Positions 11,047 to 22,096 of a DNA stretch of 64,000 nucleotides are shown in pieces. This stretch comes from Smallanthus sonchifolius (lineage: Eukaryota > Streptophyta > Magnoliopsida > Asterales > Asteraceae): NCBI GenBank assembly GCA_023525975.1, contig CM042040.1, positions 54,715,486-54,779,485 of the forward strand, read 5' to 3'. How positions within the stretch are numbered: position 1 is the stretch's first letter; each line of letters opens with the position of its first letter. The notes under the pieces were generated by a model. The model did no database searches, was not told where the DNA came from, and was given only the letters and a program-made list of their open reading frames with translations. Both the position numbers and the translations under genes were made by a program.

Positions 11047-14000
11047 CTGGCTACACTGACCGATTCAATGAGTTAGCAATCTTGGTTCCACACATGGTTA
11101 CCCCGGAATACAAGAAGGTTGAAAGATATTTGTGGGGTCTCGCACCTCAAATCCGAAGTCTGGTGACTTCATCGAACCCTATGGATGCCAAGAGCGCCAT
11201 AACTTTAGCTTTCAAGCTAAGGGATAATGCTGTACGTGATGGTTTGTTTGAGAAGAAGGAGACCGAAGGAGGGAAATCTGGAGAAAAGAGGAAATGGTTT
11301 GGAAAACCAATTAATCAAAACAAGAATCAAATTTACAAGAGACCTGAAACTATGAAAGCCTTTGTCGCCAACACTGTGGAACAAAAAGGATACCTTGGAG
11401 CACGACCAAGGTGTGACAATTGTGGATATCATCACAGTGGGAAGTGTACCCAATGTGGAAAATGTAAAAAGTATGGACATCTAGCCCTTGACTGTAGGAG
11501 CAATGCGAACCCTAACAAGATAAATCAAGTAGCAGGAAAAGTCAACCCAGGAACAGAAAGGATGAATCAAGGATGCTTTGAGTGTGGAGATCCAAAGCAC
11601 TTCAGAAAAGACTGTCCAAAGTTGAAGAACCGAAACGACAATCAGGCCCGTGGAAGAGCATTTGTGATGGGGGCTGGTGACGCACGACAAGATCCAAACA
11701 TTGTCACTGGTACGTTCCCGATAAATAATCACTATGCCTCTATACTTTTCGATACGGGTGCTGATTTGAGTTTTGTGTCAAATGACTTTAAGTCCCTACT
11801 CGGTATTAAGCCCAGTAAACTAGACCAAAAGTATACAATTGAATTAGCGAACGGAAAATTAATTAATACCGAAGAAGTCATTCAGGGTTGTACCTTATGT
11901 CTTAAAAACCACACATTTAGTATAGATCTGTTACCCGTTGATTTAGGAAGCTTTGACATTGTTATTGGCATGGATTGGTTGTCAAAGAATCATGCCGAGA
12001 TTGTTTGTTTTGAGAAGATTGTCCAAATCCCACTCTCAAACGGAGAAGTTCTTTCGATTCAAGGTGAGAAGAGTGGAGTAACGTTAAGGATGATAAACTG
12101 CATGAAAGCTCGTAAGTATCTACGTAAAGGCTATTGCGTATTCCTGGCTCACGTCGTCGAAAAGAAACCCAAGGAACGTCGACTTGAAGATATTCCAATC
12201 GTTAGGGATTACCCCGAAGTTTTTCCTAAAGACTTACCTGGATTACCACCACCGAGGCAAGTCGAATTCCGAATCGATTTGGTACCAGGATCCGCACCGA
12301 TTGCGCGATCGCCGTATCGATTAGCACCTTCTGAAATGCAAGAGTTATCAAATCAACTACAAGAGTTGCTTGATAAAGGTTTCATAAGACCGAGTTTCTC
12401 ACCTTGGGGAGCTCCGGTCTTATTCGTAAAGAAAAAGGATGGAACCTTTAGGATGTGTATAGATTACCGAGAATTAAACAAGCTTACAATCAAAAACCGA
12501 TACCCACTACCTCGAATAGATGATTTGTTCGATCAACTACAAGGTTCTAGCTTCTACTCTAAGATCGATCTACGGTCAGGGTATCATCAACTAAGAATCC
12601 AAGAAGAAGATGTACCAAAGACAGCATTTAGGACTCGTTATGGTCACTACGAATTCCTAGTTATGCCATTTGGTTTGACAAACGCACCAGCTGTTTTCAT
12701 GGATCTCATGAACCGCGTGTGCAAACCATACTTGGATAAATTCGTGATTGTGTTTATCGATGACATATTAATATATTCACGAACCAAGGAGGATCATGAA
12801 CATCATCTTAAATTAATCTTAGAACTACTCAGAAACGAGAAACTTTACGCTAAATTCTCTAAGTGTGAGTTTTGGATCCAAGAAGTGCATTTTCTTGGAC
12901 ATGTCATCAACAAGGAAGGAATTCACGTTGATCCATCTAAAATTGAAGCGATCAAAAACTGGGAAGCACCAAAGACTCCGACAGAAGTACGTCAATTTTT
13001 AGGTTTGGCCGGCTATTACAGACGATTCATCGAGAATTTTTCAAAAATAGCCCTGCCTTTAACCAAATTAACCCAGAAAGAAAATAAGTATGATTGGAAT
13101 GACAAGCAAGAGTCAGCTTTTCAAATACTAAAGCAGAAGCTGTGTAGTGCACCAATTCTATCCCTTCCTGAGGGAATCGACAATTTTGTCGTATACTGCG
13201 ATGCATCACACCAAGGACTGGGTTGTGTGTTAATGCAAAGAGACAAAGTCATCGCATATGCCTCACGACAACTAAAAGTGCACGAAAAGAATTATACGAC
13301 CCACGACTTGGAATTGGGTGCAGTTGTGTTTGCGCTCAAAATTTGGAGACATTACCTTTACGGTACAAGATGTACTATCTTTACTGATCACAAGAGTCTC
13401 CAGCATATCTTTGATCAAAAGGAACTTAACATGAGACAACGTCGTTGGGTAGAACTACTAAACGATTATGATTGTGATATCAAGTACCATCCCGGGAAAG
13501 CCAATGTCGTAGCGGACGCTTTAAGTCGCAAAGAACGAGTTAAAACTCTTCGTGTTCGTGCCTTAGGATTGACAATTCATACGAATCTTACTACTCAAAT
13601 TCGGATGGCACAACATGAGGCAATCAAAGAAGAAAACATTCAGAATGAAGCTTTACGAGGAATGATAAAGCAATTGGAGCCAAAGTCAGATGACACTTTA
13701 TACTTCATGAATAGAATTTGGGTGACACGTTTTGGTAACTTACGGGAGTTAGTTATGGACGAAGCCCACAAGTCCAGGTACTCCATTCACCCAGGTTCAG
13801 ATAAGATGTATAAGGATCTAAAAGAATTATATTGGTGGCCCAATATGAAAGGAGATATTGCCACATATGTCAGTAAATGCCTAACGTGCTCAAAAGTAAA
13901 AGCCGAACATCAGAAACCGTCTGGTTTACTACAGCAACCTGAAATTCCCCAATGGAAATGGGAACAAATTTCTATGGATTTCATCACAAAATTACCCAGG

Positions 14001-15041
14001 ACTTCCAGTGGTTATGATACCATATGGGTTATTGTCGACCGATTAACAAAATCTGCTCACTTTCTGCCAATGAAAGAAACTGACAAAACCGAGAAACTTG
14101 CAAAGCTTTATATCAAGGAAATTGTGGCTAGGCATGGAGTGCCAATTTCTATTATCTCGGATAGAGATAGCAGATTCGTGTCTAGAATCTGGAAATCATT
14201 ACAAGAAGCCATGGGCACACGTCTTGACATGAGCACGGCATATCACCCACAAACAGATGGTCAAAGTGAACGGACTATCCAGACACTAGAAGATATGCTC
14301 CGTGCGTGTGTAATTGATTTCGGAGGAAATTGGGATACTCATTTACCATTAGCTGAGTTTTCCTACAATAACAGTTACCATACGAGCATTAAGGCAGCTC
14401 CGTTTGAAGCTTTATATGGTCGTAAATGCCGCTCACCGTTATGTTGGGCGGAAGTTGGTGAAAAACATTTGACAGGCCCTGAGATTGTCCAGGAAACCAC
14501 TGATAAGATTTTCAAAATTAAGGACCGTTTGAAAGCGGCCCGAGATAGACAAAAGAGCTATGCTGACAACAGACGAAAACCATTAGAATTTCAAATTGGC
14601 GACCGAGTAATGTTAAAAGTCTCACCATGGAAAGGCGTTGCAAGGTTTGGTAACCGTGGTAAGCTCAACCCTAGATACGTTGGTCCGTTCGAAATACTGG
14701 CTAGGGTTGGCCCTGTAGCTTACAAACTCAAGCTACCACAAGAACTAAACAATGTACACAATACATTTCATGTGTCAAATCTCAAAAAGTGTCTATCAGA
14801 CGAGACTTTGATCATACCGCCTGATGAAATTCACATTGACGATAAACTTCATTTCATCGAGCAACCAATTGAGATATCAGATTGGAAGGTTCAAAAGCTG
14901 AGACGTAGTCGGATCAAACTGATTAAAGTACGTTGGAACTCAAAGCGTGGTCCTGAGTATACATGGGAACGAGAGGACCAAATGAAAACAAAATACCCAT
15001 CCTTGTTTAAGGATACACCAGTTCAAGAGGACACGAATTGA
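11016..15041 (+). CDS. G1 gag C-terminus and pol polyprotein (chromovirus)
   Basis: The frame is open for 1341 codons. Approximate order by residue: gag tail 1-110; zinc knuckles near 133-200 (including CFECGDPKHFRKDC); aspartic protease DTGAD near 245; reverse transcriptase 440-640 with PLPRIDDLF and catalytic FIDDIL near 580; RNase H with YCDAS near 727 and TDHKSL near 790; integrase H2C2 finger near 920-965 and D,D,E core near 985-1100 (SDRDSRF, HPQTDGQSERT); chromodomain-like tail about 1285-1330 (KVRWNSKRGPEYTWERE). The product would copy G1 RNA and integrate the DNA. The ATG at 11016 is not the natural start; the frame belongs to gag-pol. Catalytic residues look intact. Confidence 0.95.
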   Translation: MELANAGDDVAGYTDRFNELAILVPHMVTPEYKKVERYLWGLAPQIRSLVTSSNPMDAKSAITLAFKLRDNAVRDGLFEKKETEGGKSGEKRKWFGKPINQNKNQIYKRPETMKAFVANTVEQKGYLGARPRCDNCGYHHSGKCTQCGKCKKYGHLALDCRSNANPNKINQVAGKVNPGTERMNQGCFECGDPKHFRKDCPKLKNRNDNQARGRAFVMGAGDARQDPNIVTGTFPINNHYASILFDTGADLSFVSNDFKSLLGIKPSKLDQKYTIELANGKLINTEEVIQGCTLCLKNHTFSIDLLPVDLGSFDIVIGMDWLSKNHAEIVCFEKIVQIPLSNGEVLSIQGEKSGVTLRMINCMKARKYLRKGYCVFLAHVVEKKPKERRLEDIPIVRDYPEVFPKDLPGLPPPRQVEFRIDLVPGSAPIARSPYRLAPSEMQELSNQLQELLDKGFIRPSFSPWGAPVLFVKKKDGTFRMCIDYRELNKLTIKNRYPLPRIDDLFDQLQGSSFYSKIDLRSGYHQLRIQEEDVPKTAFRTRYGHYEFLVMPFGLTNAPAVFMDLMNRVCKPYLDKFVIVFIDDILIYSRTKEDHEHHLKLILELLRNEKLYAKFSKCEFWIQEVHFLGHVINKEGIHVDPSKIEAIKNWEAPKTPTEVRQFLGLAGYYRRFIENFSKIALPLTKLTQKENKYDWNDKQESAFQILKQKLCSAPILSLPEGIDNFVVYCDASHQGLGCVLMQRDKVIAYASRQLKVHEKNYTTHDLELGAVVFALKIWRHYLYGTRCTIFTDHKSLQHIFDQKELNMRQRRWVELLNDYDCDIKYHPGKANVVADALSRKERVKTLRVRALGLTIHTNLTTQIRMAQHEAIKEENIQNEALRGMIKQLEPKSDDTLYFMNRIWVTRFGNLRELVMDEAHKSRYSIHPGSDKMYKDLKELYWWPNMKGDIATYVSKCLTCSKVKAEHQKPSGLLQQPEIPQWKWEQISMDFITKLPRTSSGYDTIWVIVDRLTKSAHFLPMKETDKTEKLAKLYIKEIVARHGVPISIISDRDSRFVSRIWKSLQEAMGTRLDMSTAYHPQTDGQSERTIQTLEDMLRACVIDFGGNWDTHLPLAEFSYNNSYHTSIKAAPFEALYGRKCRSPLCWAEVGEKHLTGPEIVQETTDKIFKIKDRLKAARDRQKSYADNRRKPLEFQIGDRVMLKVSPWKGVARFGNRGKLNPRYVGPFEILARVGPVAYKLKLPQELNNVHNTFHVSNLKKCLSDETLIIPPDEIHIDDKLHFIEQPIEISDWKVQKLRRSRIKLIKVRWNSKRGPEYTWEREDQMKTKYPSLFKDTPVQEDTN

Positions 15042-15064
15042 ATTTCGGGACGAAATTCTGTTAA

Positions 15065-15075
15065 CATGGGGAGAA
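15065..15075 (+). other. G1 polypurine tract
   Basis: ATGGGGAGAA lies directly before the 3' LTR at 15076 and is the plus-strand primer site. The same sequence, inverted, precedes the LTR that ends at 63276. Confidence 0.88.
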
Positions 15076-17251
15076 TGTGACAACCCGACATTTCAGGTCA
15101 ATATCCGTACACATTATAAACAATTTTACATAATAATTATTTTTGTGGTTTATTTAATTTCGCAAACAAGGACATTAAGGTCCATCAAAAACCGTACATG
15201 GTCTCACTTCATATTTGGTAATTCTAGGAGTTACCAGATCACGTGTTATATACACCGACAAATTCGAACAATAGTGGATAAATTAAATATCCAGGCATAT
15301 ATATATTACACAAATTTTAAGTTGGTCAATAAATTATTTTCAGAATAAAATTATAATACTGTGGGGAAAATAAACCGAATTAAACTACCCCTTTAAAACT
15401 CTAATTGATATTAATACCATAAATAAAGTAGTGGTAAAATCTAATTATTACTAAAAAAAATTAACCTAATCCAACCCACTTACCCTTGACTTTCTCGGCC
15501 GAAGCCAGAGAAAAGCCATCCCACTCTCACGTCCCCATTTACCTCACATTCAAATTTTTATTCCAAAACCCATATCTCCTACTTGCGAGAATTCAGATAT
15601 AACCCATACTCTTTTCAATCAAAAACTCTCACAATTTTCACTTTATCACTCATTTCATACGGCAAATTCTCCATTTCTCTTCAAACCGAAGCCGAGTTTT
15701 AAGGCGAAATCCTACCACAATCCAGTATTTTAAGAAGAATCTCAAGTGTTTCTGCAAAAGAGTCGAGATCATCTCTGTTTTATTTCATCATCTTCATCTC
15801 GGTTTTAAGGTAAAAACTCGACATTTTCACATTAGTTTCTTTAAAACCGTAGCTAAACTTACATCTTATTTAAACGCAAGAAAGATAACAAGAAGAGTGT
15901 GTCGAATTCAAGTTTAAAATATAAAAATATGCAGGACTGATTCTGTCAAACAGAAGTCCAGTAATCGAAACTAGGAGTTTCGATACCAGTTAACTCAATC
16001 GAAACTAGGAGTTTCGATACCTGTTGATCCATCGAAACTAGGAGTTTTGATGTCTTTTACTCAATCGAAACTAGGTAGTTTCGATAGCAAATACTCAATC
16101 GAAACTAGGTAGTTTCGATACCTTTTCTCAATCGAAACTAGGTTGTTTCGACTCCTGACCACTCCATCGAAACTAAGTAGTTTCGACACACATATACTCC
16201 ATCGAAACTAAGTAGTTTCGACACACATATGCCCAATCGAAACTAAGAAGTTTCGACACCTGTACAACAGTCCCAGTTGGGCAGTAACTCAAAACTATTT
16301 TATAACAAAACATGTGTTGGAAAACTAAAACGATATTTAAACAAACACAATCAGATTTACAAGGTCGGTGAACAATTTACAATTAAGACGTTGGTCTTAA
16401 CAACAATTTACCCTTGGTATCTAGGGTACAAATAGTCAAGGTTGACTACAACAAGTATTATCACAAGTATATACACAAACTCAAGGTGAGTTTCACGGCC
16501 CCTTTCTTTTTACTGTTTTCTAATATTTGGGGGAAGAACATACTTCAACTATTTTATGGGATAACAAGAGAATAAGACACGACTTTATGTTTACATGGGA
16601 TGAGAACAACACATTGGAGGCCGCTAAAGTCCCCTGGAACAACATAGTAACCATTAACTGTAGCCTAGGGTCCTATGAATAGTACTATGGAGAGTGACGT
16701 CTCCCAGTCATGGTTAGTCGCGCTAACCACAATCTGGAGGATTTATGGCCGCATAGAATCTGATAACGCTTAATAGGGGCTCACACATGTCATGGTTTGG
16801 TTACGCCTCATGTATGAACATATTATTTGTATTCCTAGCTAGTTTACAAATGGGTCAACAATTCTTATTCTGTTTATCACATACAACTGAAACGATTTAT
16901 GAACAACTGAGTTTTACCAAGAACTATTTGATTAAACCTGTGAACTCACCAACCTCGTGTTGACGATTTTAAGTATGTTTTTCAGGTAACTGAACGTGAT
17001 TTCAAGGTTAGCAATGTAGATTACATGCATGCACGATGGATACTACTCAAGGAGGATTTCCCTTGTATAACTCATTGAATTGAGTCATATTTGTGAAATC
17101 TTAATGTTTTGTAAACTCATTTTACATTTTGTAATGTAAAACTTTAAACTCATTTATGTATCCATTTATCATGTATGTGTTTGCGGTAATCATATGCTTT
17201 GGAAACCAGTGAACGTCGTGCCTCGCGTTTCCGCCTTGGCGGGGTGTGACA
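15076..17251 (+). repeat. G1 3' LTR
   Basis: Same length (2176 bp) and nearly the same sequence as 7095-9270, displaced by 7981 bp. Differences seen by eye include 7254/15235, 8596/16577 and 8726/16707, all of the A/G type. Confidence 0.95.
15964..16256 (+). repeat. Nine-unit hairpin array in G1 3' LTR
   Basis: This is the copy of the array at 7983-8275, with no unit gained or lost relative to it. Confidence 0.92.
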
Positions 17252-17673
17252 ACTGGAAACTCGAGGAGCATTCAATTTGGCCGGAATACGCGTTTTCGAA
17301 TAATCGACCTCAAAACGGCCACTGAGGGAGTCGAACTCGGGGCTTGGTTCAAGCTCGGGAGTTTAGGGAAATTGTACAACAAGTCCTTGCAATTTGAAGT
17401 CCTTATCATTTCATGTTAAAACATAAGTTTGAGTTTATAACAAGTTCCAAGAATGGCAGATTAGCCCCTTGACTTTTTATAACATAAATATGTTTTATTT
17501 TTAAAAAATTAAATAAGTTTTATTATTTTATAATTCTATAAAATAATTTGTAAAGTTTATTAGTCTATAAGTTTAAATATTTAAAATAAGTTTAATTTGT
17601 TTATATAATTATATCTTATAAAGTTTTAAGAATTTTGAAATATTTTATTTAGAATATATATATATATATATAT

Positions 17674-18789
17674 GGTGAGGTTCAAGAGAAACCTCTTTTT
17701 ATGAAAAAAAAAACCAAGAAAACCAATCTTAATCATTGATATTTTTTTTATCAATGGCTATAATCAATTGATGGCAAATTTGTAATAAAACGCAAGTTTA
17801 GTTAATTAAATATAGTGATTGAGGGTAAAATAGAAAAATCAAGTATTTGGATTTAAAATCACCCCTGTAAAAATGGAAACTCAATATTTCTCTCATCTCT
17901 CTCCTATCTATTATTTAAAAAAAATCAAATCAACTTATTAAAATTTGAATTTTTTGATGATGAAAACCTAAGTTTTATGTAATGCATGGTTTACATATAT
18001 GTTTATGTAATCATGCTTACGTATACGTAATCATGCTTATATATATGTAAACACAATATTTCTCTCCGATCTCTCCTATCTATTATTTTAAATCAAATCA
18101 ACTTATTAAAATTAATATGAGAACTTTTCATTTGAATTTTTTGATGATGAAAACCTGAGTTTTATGTAATGCATGGTTTAAATATATGTTTGTGTATATG
18201 TAATCATACTTACGTATACGTAACCATGCTTACAAATATGTAAACATGTTTACATATATGCTTACGTAAACGTAAACATGTTTACTTATACATAAACCTA
18301 AACTATTTACGTAAACGTAAACGTGTGCTACGTTATTACGTCTGTTTCTTTTAGTTTTCATCAAGACCCATTTAATCCATTTCTACGATTTATTTATATG
18401 AATAACTTTTGAATTTATGTCTATTTATTTCATTTTATTTTAAATTAATTATATTATCTTATGGACATTCAAATTCTTTATGTACATGTACATGTAATTG
18501 ATAAAGAAAAAAGTGGAGGAATTCATACAGTTATATTTTATACTTTATAAGGGTTTTAAGAGTTATCCAAAATTTAGATCTGCTAATTTTGAAAATATTA
18601 GATATAGTCAAACTAAAAACAAGAGATTTTGATTAGAAAATATAAATTTACCATAATTAAAGATAGATAATCTTACTAATATACCCTTATTGATTTAATA
18701 AAAAAACAAAATAAAGAAATTTTCTGATTGGTTGAGACTGGTTTTCTTGGTTTTCGCCTAATTTTGTGGTTTTCTCTTGATTCTTCCCC
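17674..18789. mobile_element. 1.1-kb TIR element inserted in TA repeats
   Basis: The left end GGTGAGGTTCAAGAGAAACC and the inverted right end GGGGAAGAATCAAGAGAAAA are similar, and both are followed inward by AACCAAGAAAACCA. This gives imperfect terminal inverted repeats of about 50-60 bp. Both ends lie in (TA)n tracts (17654-17673 and 18790-18830), a habit known for Micron-like elements and some MITEs. No transposase is encoded, so it is non-autonomous. The superfamily is unclear because a target duplication cannot be told apart from the TA repeats. Confidence 0.7.
17879..18250. repeat. Two 187-bp direct repeats inside the TIR element
   Basis: The box GATGATGAAAACCT occurs at 17956 and 18143, 187 bp apart, with flanking similarity (CTCTCCTATCTATTATTT, ATGCATGGTTTA). 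After each box come short palindromes based on TACGTA and CATG, which continue to about 18330 (TTACGTAAACGTAA). Confidence 0.75.
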
Positions 18790-18834
<45 letters not shown>

Positions 18835-19052
18835 GTCTTATACATACATATACGTATATATATCTCAAGTATTATTGTTTTCTTAAAACTTAAATTAACA
18901 TTTATTTAAAAATAAGGTTTCAAGGTTTCAATTCGGGCTACATGCAAGGATTTAGGAGAAGATAGACATATTGATTTCGACTTAGATAGTTTACAAAGGG
19001 TTCCAATATGATGACCGGAGAATGATACATCAGAAAAATCTAGGATATTACA

Positions 19053-19315
19053 TCACCTAAACCTTACAACACCTTTCGAAGGTGAGACCTTTAACATCAC
19101 GAAATCTTCGACTTGGAATTCTAATGGTCAACGTCGTCTATCAACATAACTCTTTTGTCGATCTTGGACAGCTTTTAATCTTTGTTTAATCTAGACTATC
19201 TTATCTGTTGTTTCTTGTATAATTTCAGGTCCAGATAATTGACTGTCTCCTACTTCAATCTAACAGACTAGAGTTCTGCACATCCTTCCGTATAGTCCTT
19301 CAAATGGTGCGGTTT
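19053..19315 (-). pseudogene. Chromovirus integrase fragment, upstream half
   Basis: On the minus strand it encodes APFEGLYGRMCR, SGPEIIQETTDKIV, DRQKSYVDRRR and VMLKVSPSKGVVRF, the end of the integrase core and the following region. Stops occur after CRTLVC and within the DKIV-IKQR segment. It is the continuation of the fragment at 4031-4374 and is itself cut at 19316 by the Athila-like LTR. It gives the orientation and clade of the oldest layer. Confidence 0.85.
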
Positions 19316-20582
19316 TGATGCTTGAATGGTGATCGGTGTCGAAGGGACCGGTCAAATATAAAGAATTAGTGTGTCCTAATCACCTTAAACTAGTTAGGGT
19401 AAGAAGGGTGTCGAACCATGAAGAGTTTGTGGTCGGTGCTTAATTTCAATTAACAAAGAGATTTGTAAAGTGGCAATGGGTCTTTCTGACCAAACACAAG
19501 TAATGATTTAAGTGGAACTTATCAAACTCAACAAACAATGATTATCAAATAGCAAAACAATCACTAGTAACCAAGTAACAAACAAAACAGTTTAAGTTGT
19601 AAACAATGATTAAAAAGAATCACACATGGGTTTCAAGTTCACAAGCAATTAGGGATTATCATACCAATATATGAGTTCAAGCAATCAAATGGTTATCCAA
19701 ATTAAATTGACTAAATCTAACCAAGAACATCAACATTCATACATCATCGAAAAATAGTGTAAGACACTCTTCACGAATGAAATCGAGACAAATGTATGCA
19801 ATATAGAATTAGATTATTCAAAAGATTCAACACAAATCAAAGTTCATAGCAATTACATCTAACGGGGTCAATGGTGCAAGAATTTATCGACTCCCGCGAG
19901 TTCATAACCATACTAAACACAAAGATTCAAGTACTTCAAACCAAACGAATACAAGAATTGTTTCTCAAAGCTAGCACATGATAAAACCCTAAAAACTTAC
20001 AAACAATCCACCCGGGAATGATTACCGGTGGATTAGCCGCTCATGGTTGTGGAATTCATCTTCGATCCTTCAATTTCTTGATAACAATCTTCAATAATAT
20101 GCTCCTAGCCTCCAAGACTCTCCAAAAATCGCCCAAAACTGACGTAAAAAAGATGATTTTCGAATTTTGGGAAGAAACCCCCAATTAAACTCTCCAAATC
20201 GACAGTTTCTCGAAAATCCGCTTCAAAATAACGTAACTGGCGTAAGCCTACGCTAGGGTGGCGTAAGCTTACGCCGCACCCCTGAAAGCTAATGTGAATG
20301 AAATGGTCAGGCTTAGGCTTACGCTGGGGGGCGTAAGCTTATGCTGTGTGGCGTAGCCTTACGCTGGGGAGCGTAGGCTTACGCTGGTGTCATAATTTCC
20401 TCCATTTTTCTCCGTCTCCCTTCCGACTCTTGCATCTCTCGCATAATATCTTCTAAAATCATACTCCAAGCTTCCAACACCTGCACATGCATAGCTACAC
20501 AAAACCTTTGTATTCCCCATATTAATTTGCATAAATATAACATGTTGCACCCTTTAATTCATAAAACTTTGGTTGCTTATCA
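19316..20582 (-). repeat. 3' LTR of the Athila-like element (1267 bp)
   Basis: It starts TGATGCTTGAATGG and ends GCTTATCA, so the ends are TGAT...ATCA as in G2 (TGATG...CATCA). A palindrome cluster is at 20240-20384. The internal side begins with CATTCCCACACTTGAG, whose complement is partly purine-rich and serves as the tract beside the LTR. Confidence 0.78.
20240..20384. repeat. Six GCGTAAGCTTACGC-type palindromes
   Basis: The perfect palindrome GCGTAAGCTTACGC is at 20261-20274. One-mismatch versions lie at 20240-20253, 20331-20344, 20351-20364 and 20371-20384, with a half-unit near 20310. The spacers are unrelated. Confidence 0.88.
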
Positions 20583-22096
20583 CATTCCCACACTTGAGTT
20601 TTGCTTGCCCTCAAGCAAAGTCTTTTGCTTCAAAACCACATTACAAATTCTCAAACAATTGCTTTAACTAAACATAAGCTAGGTTCAAGGTTATGCAAGA
20701 TTCATAAGAATTACACTCTCAATAGATTTACAATCCAACAAACAATTGATGACTTTTTTAAACACACAGAAACACTTGAACAGACTTAACTCATTTTTAG
20801 TTATGGTTTGCATGCAACACACCCCTCACAATCAATCACTCCACTCAGTTTCATATCTGGACTAGCGATGATGTGCTAGTAATTTTCACTCAAAGCCAAA
20901 CAATGAACCACATTATCATAAGCTTGCATATTGATCACATCTCCTCCTACTAACACAACTAAAACCCATAAATCAAAAGGTCTTTTAAGGGTTGTAATGT
21001 AGGCTAGGGTTATGGGTATGGATAAGGACTTTTAAAGTGTCTAAAGGTGAGTGGAATTCAAATGAAACTACAAACCAACTCTAAAACTTTCAAATCTCTA
21101 GTATGGGTATAAATGACCCATCAACACTAAAGTTCTTATTTCTTCAAACTATCAAATGAAAGTTGGGTTAAACGGACCCAATAACATCTTTTATTTTAAC
21201 TCAAACTAATACTCAAAACCTTGGGCAAATGTTGACCCAATAATATTTTTGTATTTCTTTTTTCATTCATTTTTTTTCTTTTTTTTTTCAATTGCAACCG
21301 CAACTACAACAATCTAAGTTAATTGAATTCCAACTCACGGTTTAAAAAGAAAAGGCTATAAAGGTGAATGGACTAATGTTATGGGTTTTGTCAAAAGAAA
21401 AGGTATAGGCTCAGAGTGGGCATCTAGTGGATATTAACAGGTAAGGGTATAAAAATGGCTAAAAATAAACAGGTTTCTCCTAATGTCTTTATCATTTTTA
21501 TGCAATCAATTGGTTCAAGGTCTCAACATGTATCAACACTATGCAAGTTCTAAAATGTGAAACAAAGTGGCCAAACACTCAAATAAAATAATATATATGT
21601 CAGTTTGGCTCAAAATATCACAAAAAAGGTAGAAAATAAGTTACCGACATGTGCATGCAAACCGTCACTTTCAACTTTGTTACTCCCAATTCCCACATTT
21701 CCAAACTTATTATATTTTTTTTATTTGTTGGAAAAACTTAATCAAGTACTTAATGAATCAACTATGACCAAAGACCTCTGACAAACACTTTGTAAAATAA
21801 TTATTCAAAAATTTGTATGGTTTCATTGATTTCTCACATTCCCACAGTTGAACCTTACATTGTCTCAATGTAGAATAGTTATGACCAATCAAAGTGTTAT
21901 TCGTGGGTGCAAAAACATATCCAATACCCAAATATCTCCAAATATCCAACTCAAAGATTCCTATAACCATAAGCACCAACCCAACCACAATCAACCAAGT
22001 TTCAAACAAAAACACACCAAAACAACCAAAAATAATATCGTTCAATCAAAGCAACATAAATATGAGAAAGAGTACGTGGACCTTATTAGAGGCGAT
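20583..22096 (-). other. Athila-like 3' non-coding region
   Basis: About 1.5 kb without a credible gene; short open frames lack any domain. It holds hairpins TTGCTTGCCCTCAAGCAA (20601-20618) and TACATTGTCTCAATGTA (21856-21872), each next to a CCCACA box. The same pair occurs in G2 at 40458 and 41903. Confidence 0.65.

Larger units (their letters stand above)
7095..17251 (+). mobile_element. G1, complete Tekay/Del-like chromovirus (10.2 kb)
   Basis: Two 2176-bp LTRs flank an internal region with primer site, an extra 5' ORF, gag, pol and polypurine tract. The host duplication ACTGG is intact at 7090-7094 and 17252-17256. By eye I saw only about five substitutions between the LTRs, so the insertion is recent. 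Gag carries one stop and one frameshift while pol is one open frame of 1341 codons. The C-terminal chromodomain-like region places it in the Tekay/Del clade. Confidence 0.95.
4375..19052 (-). mobile_element. Long solo LTR of a chromovirus, split by G1
   Basis: The left end is TGTTACACTCC at 4375 and the right end GATATTACA at 19052. It is flanked by TTACC (4370-4374) and TCACC (19053-19057), a 5-bp duplication with one mismatch. It interrupts the pol of the older chromovirus. The left part resembles the LTR at 61225-63276 (both have GTACCTGAAACATG, then a TAGTTGGTGAG box and a GGGGCTA..TA.ACTCACTTG box). No internal coding region accompanies it, so a solo LTR is the simplest reading. Without G1 and the TIR element it is still about 3.4 kb, long for an LTR. 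Confidence 0.65.
17252..19052 (-). repeat. Right part of the split solo LTR
   Basis: It begins at the second ACTGG copy and ends with TATTACA at 19052. It contains the TIR element at 17674-18789 and AT repeats. No gene is seen. Confidence 0.6.
19316..22096 (-). mobile_element. Athila-like Ty3 element, 3' end only
   Basis: An LTR (19316-20582) is followed by a non-coding 3' internal region. The region matches the arrangement in Athila G2: a CCCACACTTGA box, then a hairpin with a CCCT or TCT loop, and a second such hairpin 1.2-1.5 kb further in. Elements of this lineage have long 3' non-coding tails. The element is cut at 22097 by Copia-A, and its remaining internal part is not in the window. 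Confidence 0.75.
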
